This document shows, piece by piece, positions 45,680-61,761 of a stretch of DNA of 64,000 bases. The translations under genes and the position numbers were made by a program. The stretch lies in NCBI GenBank assembly GCA_949361645.1, contig OX442432.1, positions 5,025,990-5,089,989 of the forward strand. Direction: 5' to 3'. Within the stretch, counting starts at the first letter, position 1. Each line of letters starts with the position of its first letter. Source of the DNA: Spongilla lacustris (taxonomy: Eukaryota > Porifera > Demospongiae > Spongillida > Spongillidae). The notes under the pieces were generated by a model that worked only from the letters and a program-made list of their open reading frames with translations, did not search any database and was not told where the DNA came from.

Positions 45680-45983
45680 TTATGTTACATTTGCAGCTGT
45701 TCTAGATCGAAACTCGCGCGCCAAGCTTTGCCTCTTAGAAGCTCGTTTCTCGTCTGAGTTCAGTTCATAACGCCGCCTCTTAGAAGTTCGCACCGCAACA
45801 GAATTCTTTTCCTGTCGCCACCTCTTAGAAGCTCGGTTCGACTATGTACATGTCACGAGCAGACGCCCGCCTTTGTTCAGTATCAGCATCGTACCGAACT
45901 TGGGAGGACTCTAACTCATAGTCTCGATTTAGGACGTATTCCTCGTGTCGCTTTTTTCTCCTCTTTCGTTCCCGTGAAGGCAT
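45680..45983 (-). pseudogene. Arg/Lys-rich repeat ORF remnant, possibly mobile-element derived
   Basis: The minus strand opens with MPSRERKRRKKRHEEY at 45983 and continues into a frame-broken series in which ASKR/TSKR units recur every 46 bases (copies near 45727, 45773 and 45819 carry CTCTTAGAAG on the plus strand). The short, highly basic repeats with intervening E/Q residues resemble the N-terminal R/E-rich repeats in ORFs linked to helitron-like helicases in some invertebrate genomes; this link is inference. A frame change separates the start from the repeats. Confidence 0.25.
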
Positions 45984-46786
45984 TTTGACAACGCCAGTAT
46001 TAATGGTACCATAAATGTCTAATTATACGTATGGGTATTGTTATGGGAACGCTTGTGTCCTCGGACGTAATTATTGCTTCATACCAAACATGTATATCTG
46101 ACATCAAGGGGCAGTCGGTAGGATTTTTCTAGATTTTTTGGTGTAACTGGCGCTCTTTAAAACCTTTCCTATCTCGAGTTATACTCACAAATCAAGGCCT
46201 GGGAACGAGAACTACGACCTTTCTTGTTCTCTTAAAGTAAACGATTTGGCGACTTGAACAAAGTATGAAAATGATCGTCTTTCCATTGTGGCTCGATAGC
46301 AATAAAGAGCTACACTATCCGTTTCTCGGTTCGTGAGTTATACGCGGATCGCGGTTTTTTAAAATGATATTCATGATACGGCACAAATCCTAAATGAGAG
46401 TTACTGCCGTATCTTTCGATAATAATCAAATGAAATCAACCCTTTTTTAAAAACAACGCAATTCGTGTCTCCCTTGTATTTGCATACATGTACACAGTTA
46501 ATAATCCTAATACGGAATCATATTGATTGACATTTTAAAGGTTTGCTGTTCTGTTATGGTCTCAGACCTCCTTTTCAAAATTAAAATTTAAATTGCTGGA
46601 AGTTAATTAAATACCAGGTATTTTGCCGGCATTGCCGCATTTACTATTCTATAATATTGATGTTCCTACAATGATAGCTATGTACTTAAGTTCAATGTAT
46701 CTGTAACAAAAATACACGCGATGATGATCATGATACTAAGACGCGCGTGGGACGTCGATTTCTCACGAGGGAATTTGAACGTACAA

Positions 46787-46794
46787 TGACGTCA
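46787..46794. promoter_or_regulatory. Consensus CRE in the PP1 promoter
   Basis: A perfect palindromic TGACGTCA, the CREB/ATF full site, lies 138 bases upstream of the PP1 start codon, a typical distance for a core-promoter CRE. No clear TATA box is seen between it and the gene. Confidence 0.5.
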
Positions 46795-46931
46795 TAGGTG
46801 TGGTGCTAAACACTCATGCACGTGATCATTGGTGGTTATTAAATACACTCAAGTTGCCAAAACAGTGGGCGGAACTGTATACAAAGTGGCAGGAGTTGGT
46901 CTCTATAATATCACCGTGAGGCCGTAGACAG

Positions 46932-51269
<4,338 letters not shown>

Positions 51270-51441
51270 TTTTCACCTTTCGCCTTCTGATATATCTATT
51301 CTTACAATACTGTTAGCGGTGTGAATACCAGTTTTGACTTACAATACTCATAGTGGCATTCATTGTTGTGCGTTGTCGTTTTGTGTTGCATTTCTGTGTA
51401 TATTGCGTTATTTGATTTATTCTGTACTACAAATTGGTTAT

Positions 51442-51590
51442 GCATTTATGTGTAGCCCACATGTGAGGCACTTGAGGTGTGTACCTGTTGCTGCTAGGTA
51501 GCCCACATGTAAGGCACTTGAGGTGTGTACCTGTTGCTGCTAGGTAGCCCACATGTGAGGCACTTGAGGTGTGTACCTGTTGCTGCTAGT
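51442..51590 (+). repeat. 46-bp tandem repeat 3' of PP1
   Basis: Three nearly identical copies of a unit starting TAGCCCACATGTGAGGCACT, about 170 bases after the PP1 stop and so possibly within its 3' UTR. Confidence 0.85.
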
Positions 51591-51969
51591 AGCAGCAGTG
51601 CTGCCTGTGGTGTGGGACCTGGGCCATGACATGTTGCCCAGGGATACCATGTTCTGTACCCTTCTTTAGCATACAGAGGAAATGTTGCAATTGGAATGGT
51701 AATTATTAGCTAAGACTACTAGCAAACCATACTCCCTTAGTTTGCCATCATGATTACAACCATGTGGTCCGTAGCTACCAAGGGGTCCTTAGCTACCAAG
51801 GCCGGGTCCTTAGCTACCAATGGGTTCTTAGCTACCAATGGCAATGTCTGCAAGAGGTTACACAATTTGTTGCTTTTCACTTATAGAGATCAGGCTTGTA
51901 TCCACCTGAGCATGTGTGCCCTTCTTGTGTGTACTGTGGGGCACAAGAAGCATTAACATAATGCACACA

Positions 51970-52060
51970 TTTTGTGATACATTACTGGTCCTGCACTGGT
52001 CCCTCACTGGCCCTGCACTGGTCCCTCACTGGCCCTGCACTGGCCCTGCACTGGTCCTGC
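51970..52060 (+). repeat. Short tandem repeat of CACTGGTCC/CACTGGCCCTG
   Basis: About eight imperfect copies of an 11-bp CCCTGCACTGG-like unit downstream of PP1. Confidence 0.7.
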
Positions 52061-53857
52061 ATGTGTTCCAAACCTACTTTACACCATGAATGACAACAAC
52101 AAAAAAATCAAATGCAGAACTGTGACTTGTTGCTTAATGATAAAGGAACTTATCAATAACTCTGGTACTAGACCGGCCATTGTGGGAAGATAGCAAGCTA
52201 TAAGGCTAACTACCAGCTAAACCACACACACACACACATGCACACTATAACACACACACACACAAACACACACATTTGCAAATAGGCACAAAAACTCGAA
52301 TCTAGTGAAATCAAAATCTTTCAAAAATTGAATTAAAATCCATGTTGGCAACAAGCCCAGTTGACAACTAAAATCTGAATGAGCAGGTCAACTCTTACAT
52401 ATGAGTGAATTTTTGGGAGGGGGAAGATAAAATGGGTGAGGTGTAAGTGTGCATTTATGTGTGTAACTGCGTGTGCATGTGTATGTGTGCATGGGTGTGT
52501 GTAGTTTTTGTATGTGTACGGATGTAGATTGTACATTTTTGTCGTTTGTGTGTACATGTGTATGTGTGGTAATGTTTTGGGATCTGCCAAAATGAAAAGA
52601 GAAACAAATATTACCAGAAAAGTGAAACTGTTTTGAATTCAGCAGTATTCTTGTGCAATAGTTATAATTGTGCAATGCACGGATGAAGGGTTAAGATAAA
52701 AGTCAATAGACCTAACCCTGCTCTCATCTAACTATCCCCACTTTCAATCACTAAAATTACATTATTAAGATGTAGTAAACACAGCCGGAGGGTCTGACAT
52801 GGTTGACCATAGGTGGCTCCCATTGTGTGGGCATCTGCTTGGACTTAGATGGTGTGTCCTGAAATCTATGTTGCTCTTTGATTTTCAGTGATGGGGGTGA
52901 AGAAATACATTTTTACTTTTCAGATCAGATGCCGTGTGTGATACAGTTAATTGTGCTACGAATGCTTGTATTGCACACATTGAGTCTGGCGCCAATATAG
53001 GTTTGCCCCATAGCTCCCAATGTAGCTTCCGCAACCATACATTTTGTGATTATGTGAATCTGAATTAAACTGAAAGCTCTCTGCATTATCCTCCTCCCCA
53101 GTCTACCTTTACCTAAATTTCTTTCCTAGTGTCCCTCTACCTCTTTCGGCAATCCTTTTGTACGTTTTATCTCGCCCCCTCAAACCTAGGCTGAATTGTG
53201 GCTGCCATGGTAATTATGCCCGGATTATGGAGCTGTTGAATAACCACCCAATCAAAACTGGACTAAGGATATAAACTTGTCCATTGACAGGCACATTATA
53301 ATATTGAGCAGTTGGGTCTTACCTTGGTCAGGCAAAATGAAAATTAGAGCAAAAATAACTCAAGAGCACATGAATCCTAATTGTATATATGCAATGTTAA
53401 TAAAATATTTTAGAAAGAGTTCTACATAGGAATGTTTAAAGGATGTCCATGAGGCCATGGGAGGGTGCACACCTTGCCAGTAAGGCCCTAGCCACCGGAT
53501 TTAATCAATATGTGTAAGAATCAACATCTAGGTTGGCAGTTAACCATTTACAGTAGTTGAAACAAAGCAAATGAATGGTTAACTGACGAGTTGACTATTG
53601 CATTATGGGCCTGATCTTTATCCAGCCCTTATATGGCCCACTGGGGCATTTGATGTATTGATGAAACGCTTGGATTAACATTTAGCTTATTTTACATTTG
53701 ATAGACAATCCCCTAGTCACACAGTAGTTGACATGTATCATTACTAGCAAATTAAATTAAAGTGGGCAGCACATATTACACAGTAATGCATGTTATACAT
53801 GGTAGGTATATATGTATCTACATGATGCTATACATTACACTGATGTTATGGTCCACA

Positions 53858-54153
53858 CTAGCTACAATGCCTAGCATACATGATCTCAGCTAGCTCAACT
53901 TCACCAACTGCTGGTGCCTTGAGAGCATCAATTATCTTTGACCATGTGTACGGATCCTTAGCTTCATTCTTCCAAGTTTTAAAGACCTGCTCAAATGAAT
54001 TAAGACATGCCTCTGGTCTATTTGCATTATTGCTTTGGATACCATCCAGAGAGCCTTGGGATAGGCCTAGCTGAATACCAACTGCTCTCCATTTGGAAGG
54101 AATGACAGCTGCAACTTCATTCATGAGATCCCTCACAAATGGGTCAGGTAGAA
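53858..54153 (-). CDS. Death-domain exon of the COR-like protein
   Basis: This last exon begins after the acceptor AATATAG and joins in phase to the upstream GTAGAAG|GTACG donor. It encodes PDPFVRDLMNEVAAVIPSKW and the continuing helices with KWRAVGIQLGLS, ALKAPAVGEVELAEIM and a stop. The six-helix pattern with the central W and the L-G-L core is the Death-fold superfamily signature. It would mediate homotypic assembly with adaptor or caspase-like partners. Confidence 0.85.
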
Positions 54154-57100
54154 CTATATTTAGAGTGGGGGAAAAAAGTGACTATTAAAAACCATATATA
54201 TCCCCAGCACACAACTTGGCCTCACTAAATTGGTATCATGACCTCATGCTCATGCATGCATATCCACATAAAACATACACTATTTTTAAAAATTTACTAA
54301 AAGGTGCATGGGCTTATTATATGTGGTCTCACACTAACAAAAAAAAGTTAAGCATGGCCAAATTCCCCATACCCAAAACTAGAGCCATGGCAAGGTTATT
54401 TTTAAAAAAGCTAAAGGCATTCAATGAACAAAATGCAGTTCTAAACACCATGGAGATGCCTGACAGTCACTATGTGTACTAATTCATGTACAGAATTATA
54501 TTCATTTACCAGTAAAATAAAATAAAAACTTATGTAGTAAATTGTTGCTGCAAGAAATATTTGAAGGAAACAGCGTACCTTCTACTTGTGGAGGTGTAGC
54601 TTCTATTAGAGGTTTAAGCCCAAGCCTCTGCAAATGAAACAGAAGATACTTACTAGCATCACTGCCCACTGCACTAGTCCAAGTCTTTAAATTGTGTACC
54701 CTCTGTTCAATGACAGTGATCTCTTGTGTTTTAGAAACTCCAGCAAACTGTGCAGAACTTTTGATTGCAGGCTCACTAGCACCATTGCCCATCTGCTCAA
54801 AGATCTCTAGTGCTTTAGAAACTTCAGCGAAGTGTGGAGAATTTGCTATTGCAGATAATACTTCAGGTTCACTTAGAGGGATATTAGTGCACGTGTCAAC
54901 TGCCATATTTAACCACCATTGTTGGTTTCTATCAAACGTGTGTAACCCACACATTTCGCATTGTGCAATATCATCAGCATATTTTGTGTCGCAGGTAACA
55001 AAGATGTAATGAAGATTTTTATCCTTTTCACAAATCCAATAAATGCTGGCTTAAATTCGATGGATCCAAAAGATGCTTTTAATACACCACATAATTCTGT
55101 ACATAAGAAAGAAAACATTTTTCGACATGATATCCAAAAATTTGAGTTAATGTCTTTGCATTTTCTTATTCTTTTAACGTCAACACAAATAGAGGTAGGT
55201 GTAGTTGAAATAGTAACTTGATCATATAATCCATACATATAAGAAACCTCATCACGATAAACGTGAACTATATCATCTTGTAGAAACTTCATCTCCTTCA
55301 TTACTGATGTTGCAAAACGGACAAAGACACCAGGCGGAAGATATTTTGTACTTGGAAAAGTGAAATGAAGTGTAGATGCAACAGGAAAGATGGATGCATC
55401 ATCAGTTGGCGCACGGGCTCTCTTCCTGGATTTAAGTACAAATGGTGCAAAATAACTGTCACCATAATCAGTTAATGATATTTGTACTTTGGAAGCAAGG
55501 TTATTTCTTTCCAGGAGTTTGATTACTCCAATAGCTGAAAGTTCCGGAGGTTCCCTACGTTCTGGAGGTACATGTAGATCTGCCTGGCGCTTCGGGCGCT
55601 TTTTTTGTTCGTCAAGATTTAACAAGTCTTCATAGAGTGGAACTGCTAAGATTCCTTTATTGACCAAAAGCTTTGACAATGCCTTGTACTCTGAATCATT
55701 TGCTTTAAAAAGAAGGTTGAATTTACGCAATAACATTTCGGGATTAATAATCACTACTTCATTCAAATGTTCAACATCACCATAATAAAGCAATGCACCA
55801 TGCTCGTGGTAAAAGTTGAGAATGCTAACCATGTCATCATCATTTGTTATGTCACATAGTTTAGCTAATGCCCTCACCTTATTAATATGGAAAAGCTCTA
55901 CATTGTTACGCGTTGCATAAGAAAAAATCTGACGAAACAGTTCCCATTGTAAAGGTGTGTCGATTCTTAGACGTTGAACAAAATCTTTGATTGTCTTTTC
56001 AATAGGTGTATCACTCTGAGATTTCACACACACAATGTAGCCATCGAATCTATCACTATCTTGGTTTCCCAAAAAAGTCTGTTTAATTTGCTCATACATT
56101 CTATCAATGGCTGATTTAGTGTCATTCAAAATCTGATCATTGTATGTTGCCACTACTACTATTTTTGGATATGGTGGAATGCTAGTTTTACCGAATTTCA
56201 ATTTACTAAACAAGTCCTTTGCTCTGTGACTAAGAGTTCCGTTGATGCATGCTATCAAATTTTGTACTTTTTCTTCAATGCCCATTGTATCAGAACCATC
56301 AATGTCTGAGCTATCAATTACTAGGAAGAACAACGAACGACACGTAATAAATATTGGAAGGAGATCCATGAAATGAGCCCATTCATCCTTTTGTGAATAC
56401 CCCCCGTCTCCTATATTAAGTAAGGCTGTGAAATTTGAATCTACATGTACAGCTGTACAAGAATGAGAGAGTGCCATTTGTATTTTGCTATTGGTCACAA
56501 TTTCTCTAACAGCTATTTTTATTTTGATTTCTGGTTCTTCTGTCTGCATAGTAATAGTTTGCGCAGTAGCTGAATCTTTAAACACTTTAATAATTTCCAC
56601 CTTATTGGATGCTACGTCATATAAAAAACTGTCTGGATTGTTGGTCATAAATACTTTCGCTAACATTCCAAGTTGTTTGATTTCATCTGTTTCCGATATA
56701 GTGCAAAATTCATTATTTCGTAATGCTAGAAGACAGTGAGGTTGTTTACCAGTTTCATTTTTAAAAAGCGGATTTAACCAAGTAGATAGGCAACCGGTTG
56801 TTGCTGCTGATACATATATTGTCGTTATTCGTCCACATGCAACAACCGCAGTTCCGTTTTCAATAGCTTTCTTATACTTGTCGACTGTTGTCGCGAAATT
56901 TTTGTCTTCTTTGCATACAATGCTGTTGTTAATTGGAAAGTCTTTCAATTTCTTTTCAAGGTTCTTCCAAATAGGATTCCAGCTGTGATCAGGTATCAAC
57001 GTACGGCAACGTTCAGGGTCTGCATTTAATGAATCCTGAATTGTACAACAAGGGCACCTATTTCTCCACGTAAAAAACCACTGCTCATTCCATTCCGGAT

Positions 57101-57245
57101 GATAGCGGTCAATCCATTTGCCATGCAAAGTAAGGAAATCAATACACACTGAGCAATATACCTTGTCTTGAACAATGTTACACCAACGCTGGAAATGTTG
57201 GCAGTAAGTACAGGACGTGTGATGCTGTGAATATTCTGCTCCCAT
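53858..57245 (-). CDS. Zinc-cluster / degenerate GTPase / COR-like / Death-domain protein, apparent frameshift
   Basis: Two minus-strand exons: 57245-54579, with the reading frame changing near 55030-55050, and 54153-53858. N terminus: a Cys cluster (CTYC at 12-15, C22, CSVC at 31-34, CPCC at 64-67). Next comes a Ras/ROC-like region in which the P-loop (GxxxxGKS/T) is not recognisable, but a G3-like NIGDGGY (about 277-282) and a G4-like VVATYNDQ (about 365) remain. Then a COR-like stretch (FYHEHGALLYYGDVEHL, VVIINPEMLLRKFN). After the frame change a second Cys cluster appears (VTCDTKYADDIAQCEMC), a linker with an internal duplication, and a C-terminal Death domain (PSKWRAVGIQLGLSQGSLDG). Such architectures fit intracellular immune or apoptotic receptors of sponges and cnidarians; the function is inferred. 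Total about 985 residues. The frameshift may be a sequence error, an unusual splice or a real lesion. Confidence 0.75.
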
Positions 57246-57689
57246 AGGACAGGGTCGGACACGATAACTGGCGATGAAGTGCAGCTGAGATGTTTTATCT
57301 GTTGGCTACTCTAAAACTGGGAGGAATAGGAACTAAAATTCATTCTTCAATGATTACATTAAGTGTTCTATTATAGTGCAATGTACACTTAACTACCCAA
57401 CGCGGTAGAATGACAAAAAACTACATGTAGTTATAGCCTAACCATAAAGGGCCATGGCCAGCCCACTGATATAGCCTATACATGTCTACAACACTGATAC
57501 CCTCCTAGCAAATCATACACCGGCCCCCTCCTTTTGCATAAAGAGGGCCGGTGGAGGATGTGATATGTTTATCGCCATATGACAAGATACATGTATTCAC
57601 ATGTTAATTGCACACAATTGCTACCAGGAGAAAAATCGCCCACTTTATGGTACCCGCTTTGTTTCTCCACCTGTGTACTCATTAAGTAC

Positions 57690-57965
57690 AAGTAAATCAA
57701 AAACTTCTCTATCGAGAAAGTGATTGGTGGGATATAGAATTGGTAGTGCAAAAAGCAAGGAAACAAGGTACAGTACATGTATGTTAAAGTGAGGTTTGGT
57801 AGGATCCTACAACTCACAGTTCTGAATTTGGGACTGTTATAGTTGTAGGATCCTATCAAACCTCACTTTAACATACTGTACCTTGTTTCCTTGCTTTTTG
57901 CACCACCAATCCTACATCCCACCAATCACTTTCTCGATAGAGAAGTTTTTGATTTACTTGTTCCT
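57690..57965. mobile_element. Foldback (MITE-like) element 2, same family as element 1
   Basis: Arms at about 57693-57810 and 57838-57958 are inverted copies (GTTAAAGTGAGGTTTG with its complement, and ACTTCTCTATCGAGAAAGTG at the ends). The order of blocks (short TTCTCT..GAGAAAGT palindrome, a GGATATAG-like block, a tract like AAGCAAGGAAACAAGG) parallels the element at 45262-45573, so both belong to one family. Confidence 0.8.
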
Positions 57966-59220
57966 CTAACTTTTTTTTCTCTGCCAGGAGTGTTCAATAT
58001 ATAATATATGGCTTAGTGTATTCCTTGCAATCTATAGGACTCTTAGATTCCTCTTATGTGTAATCTGAGTATATAGGCCTCTCAGGTAGATTAAGGCAAG
58101 GGAGCGCGCGCGTACGTTGCTAGGTTTCAAATTACCGTCTAATGGCAGCTGCTGCGTATATTTGAACAATACACGTAGCTGTAGATAAGCGTGTAGAAAA
58201 TAGCAATCTATATGGACTAGTTCAGTTTTAGGTGTAGTCTAAAGGAACAAACTATTGCTTCTATTGTTGTTTGGCAGCGTATCATCACCGCGATTTGTCG
58301 GAATCGAGTGACTCGTGCAGCTGTCGAGGTGGCCGGAAGGTACGCCAACGGGTTTCTGGGTATTCTATTAGTCTGATTCACTCACTGAACTGTGCAGAAT
58401 CCGATTTGGGGTTGGGGTTGGAAGGAATAAGTACTTGAAGCATACTGGCAGAAAAGTACAGTACCGGGTCCAATATTCAGGCTTCTATCTTAACCGCGTT
58501 AGTCGATCAGTTTACTAAACCCCAATCGGCAAAAACAGTAGATAGTTGTAGCTTTCATTTGAACCAAAAGATACAGGTAGAGGTACTTGTTTACTGGTCT
58601 GGCAAATGCGCACAAGAATTCAACCGATACAACACACTCGCACGCCACGCACATTGTAGCTTCATCCTGCAATGTCTAACTGACAGTTCACTGTCGTCTT
58701 TAAAATGATGGCCGTCAACACAGCTCGATCGCTGTGAGGAATAGTAGGAATTAGAAGTCAAGCGTTTCATTAAAACAATTTAATTCAATTATTGCCGAAA
58801 TAGCCTTGCCTTAATCACTCTGAGCTCTTTTCATTTTATCGATAGGCCTACATTTGTTTTTCGGATATCTTAAACTCAGAATTCTCCTTGCTAACGAGCC
58901 GGTTTTTTTTGGCTTGGTCCTTAGAACCGCCTGTGTCTGCAGCTGCTTACGTTTATAATTGTAGTAGCCTGGCAACATTAAGACGTGTATGTGACGTCAT
59001 ATTGCAAACTGCTAGGCAACCGAGAATTTGCATTCATAATGAATTGCACCTGCTGGAGTCATTTCACGGCATTTCATCACCAGCTAACAACTGTAGATCT
59101 TATTTGTATGAAAGGGCATGTTTGGAAATCAAATGCAACTTTAAAAAGCTAATCTCGTCGTCTTACGACGTTCCTGTCGAGAGTTATACGTGATGAACGG
59201 AAGGAGAAACGAAAAATTAA

Positions 59221-60439
59221 ATGGCGGATTTAGGCGCCGACGTGTCGCTCAAGGTAAACTGCACTGTTTAGCGAAGCTCACGCTATATGTGCACATCTGT
59301 TATGTTTGTGATAGATTATATACGAGCTGGCCAGTAAAGGCAACGCTTCGCTACCGTTTTAAAACGCTCGATCAAAAACCACGCCCACCTAAGCCAATCC
59401 GAAGCCAATCCTACATAGGACCCACTACCGTGGGTCCTGATTCTTCGAACTGGCACCTCTATACAGTAGTATTCATTATTTTGTCCCATACGCGTGCCGT
59501 CCTCTACCTAACCTTATCAGTTCAGGAGCGGATCCTGTAAATCCCGCCCCCCCTTCATGGCATTTAGAGCTAGGGATCTAAATTTAGTACAGTATCGTCC
59601 GGCCAGAGCCAAGACCCAAGTTTATCTCTAACGGGGTACATATGCATGTCCTGCGTGTTGCTATGAATCAACTTTAACTACACCATGAGCCTGGATCTGT
59701 ATGTACGTATCTTATCATCGCGAGACTTAAAATAACGCTCCAGCCTCGTTGACTAGTCACTAGGAGAACTGAGTACCAAATGAACTAACCATTATTACCC
59801 CTAGGCTTATAATTACAGAATCGAAGTGATAATCATTGTTACGTATAGTACTATTGGGTCTGGGTACGCTGGGCTAGCGCTTATGTTCAGTCAGAGATAA
59901 TCTAAATATTATCTCTGGTTCAGTTCAGTGTGTCGTTTAGAGTCGTATAGGGTAGCGTAGGTAGTGTTCGCCACCCGCGAGTACCGATGTTGGTTGTTTT
60001 GAATATACAGCAAACAGGAGGGATGATTATATAAACATACCTGATTCCAAGAGATCGTCAGCCTTCACTCTATACTACTACTGCTTCGTTTATTCAAAAA
60101 CGTGCTAGGAAAACAACTGTTTTATCCAATTACGCGAATTTCTGGTATAGTCGCCAGTGCGATTGGTCTTTCGCCACGTATGGTAACAGGTTGGAGTGTT
60201 CGCCACCCCCCTGTATTTCGTAGTTACGTAGCGTAAGGAAGGTGGATTTTAACAGAACATTAGGTATGGAGCAGCCTTTAACTACCCCGGGAAAACTAGT
60301 TTCGTTCCCAGACCAATATGACGCAATGTTTATCGCATAATTATAAACACTTCCACCCTCGCTTCCACCCCATACGATATTTATACATTATGCGATAAAC
60401 ATTGCGTCATATTGGTCTGGGAACGAGACTAGTGCGTGC

Positions 60440-60508
<69 letters not shown>

Positions 60509-60689
60509 CGCACATGTGTGTACTGTATGTGATTGTGTCTTTGTTATACATTATGTGCATGTGCATATCTACTATTATTACCGAAGAGAAGTGGACCTGG
60601 AAGCAGCCAGGTTACGTCGGGCTGAGGCGGAAAAGAGGGCCAGAAAAGCTGAGGCCGAGGTGGAAACTATAAAACTAAAGCAAGAAGAA
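59221..60689 (+). CDS. Weak candidate gene start plus coiled-coil exon
   Basis: At 59221-59253 an ATG in good context opens MADLGADVSLK, directly followed by GTAAAC, a plausible first exon. About 1.3 kb downstream, near 60587-60689, an exon-like block encodes REVDLEAARLRRAEAEKRAR and a further charged heptad stretch ending KLKQEE before GTGAAA. The two phases do not join directly, so at least one more exon would be required. The family is not recognised. It could also be chance coding potential in low-complexity sequence; only transcript data would decide. Confidence 0.22.
60303..60428. mobile_element. Short foldback element with CGTTCCCAGACC ends
   Basis: About 47-base arms (60296-60342 and 60381-60428) are inverted copies covering CCAGACCAATATGACGCAAT and GTTTATCGCATAAT, with a ~40-base C-rich loop. 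The outermost ACTAGT is palindromic, so it could be either terminal repeat or target duplication. Confidence 0.8.
60438..60506 (+). repeat. (GT)n microsatellite
   Basis: About 32 GT units immediately after a foldback element. Confidence 0.9.
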
Positions 60690-60829
60690 GTGAAAGCTAA
60701 TGATGTGTACCCATGCATGAATATTATATGTAGGGGTAATGTTATATAATGTTATATAATGGTATATGTGTGTATGTGTACATGCATGCATGCACTGTAC
60801 TGCATGTTCAATGTGTACAAGATACATTA

Positions 60830-61060
60830 AAATAAATTTGGATTTGTAGACTGCAATTGAGTAAAAAGTAAGAGATGATTACGGAAATTATTCATTAATT
60901 TATAAATATTACATACCTAGAATTTCAGCGAGGTAGATTTGCTAAATAATGTAGGTCTGTAATTAATGAATGTATAATTTCCATAATCATCCCTAATTGC
61001 AGTCTACAAATCCTACATCACCAATTTTATATCTTGTTTCACTCCATTTTTTCCCCTGGT
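60830..61060. mobile_element. Foldback (MITE-like) element 3, probable family member
   Basis: Inverted arms near 60838-60910 and 60962-61030 share GGATTTGTAGACTGCAATTG with its complement, and TAATTTCCATAATCAT-like cores. The right flank again reads TTATATCTTGTTTCA, as beside element 1. Confidence 0.7.
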
Positions 61061-61281
61061 GGGTTCCTACATAAATGCTGCCTGCATGAGAGCAAACAAA
61101 GAAGGAAGGGCAACCTTGGAATATTACTACCTGTCTATATAGTGCATCACATCACAGCAGTATAAGACAGTTTGATCTGCTCACTTGCTATCATAATTAA
61201 ATCACATCATAATCAAACAATTTCTCAGTTTAAACATCTAAGGTCTCTGGTATCTGACTGCAAACCCCCCAGCCGCACATG

Positions 61282-61561
61282 TCATACACAAGAACCTCCA
61301 TCACAGCTATCCTCACAGGATTCAAAGCCCTCTTCTCTTGACTGAAGGTACTCATCAGTACGTTCTTCAAAGCCAGTAGCAAAGGCATCATGATTAATTG
61401 CCATAAATATCTGTGAGTATGTATGATGCGCAGATTAAAGCAATTGGCCATTCACACAAAAGATGCTTACTAGATTGTCTGCCATTTCATATAAGGACCA
61501 CCACTGAGTACAGCACAGAATAGGTCTACCATCATGGCCAAACTGTATCCCTTGTATCCAG
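61282..61561 (-). pseudogene. Fragment of Ldh_2-type malate/lactate dehydrogenase (YbiC/YjmC family)
   Basis: Two exon-like blocks on the minus strand match the C-terminal part of the Ldh_2 (MdhB) NAD(P)-dependent oxidoreductase family: 61561-61471 with GYKGYSLAMMVDLFCAVLSG then GPYMKWQTI, and 61410-61282 with IFMAINHDAFATGFEERTDE. The first block has an acceptor (CAACACAG) and a donor (GTAAGC), but joining it to the second creates a stop or loses frame, and the expected downstream residues are replaced by a short Cys-rich end. The N-terminal two thirds is not seen up to 64000. It is either a decayed copy or the poorly resolved 3' end of a gene starting beyond the window. Confidence 0.45.
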
Positions 61562-61761
61562 CTGTGTTGGGGCAATTAGGTGGAGATAGAAATGAAGGAG
61601 GAAAAGGAAGAAGAGAAGAAGAGAGAGGAGGGGGAGGGAGGATGGAGAGAAGGGGACAAGAGAGAAGGGAAGAGGAGGGGAAGGTGAGGAGAGATGAGAA
61701 GATGGGAGCAAAGGAGGGGATAGCTAGCACAACCCTTGGCAACATATCCACACACATAAAC

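Larger units (their letters stand above)
44115..46931. other. Intergenic region between TRAF and PP1
   Basis: Holds a GT microsatellite, a foldback element, a basic-repeat ORF remnant and the PP1 promoter with a CRE. No further gene seen. Confidence 0.5.
51270..53857. other. Convergent intergenic region between PP1 and the Death-domain gene
   Basis: Two genes end toward each other here. Apart from 46-bp and 11-bp tandem repeats there are only short open frames in low-complexity sequence. Confidence 0.5.
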
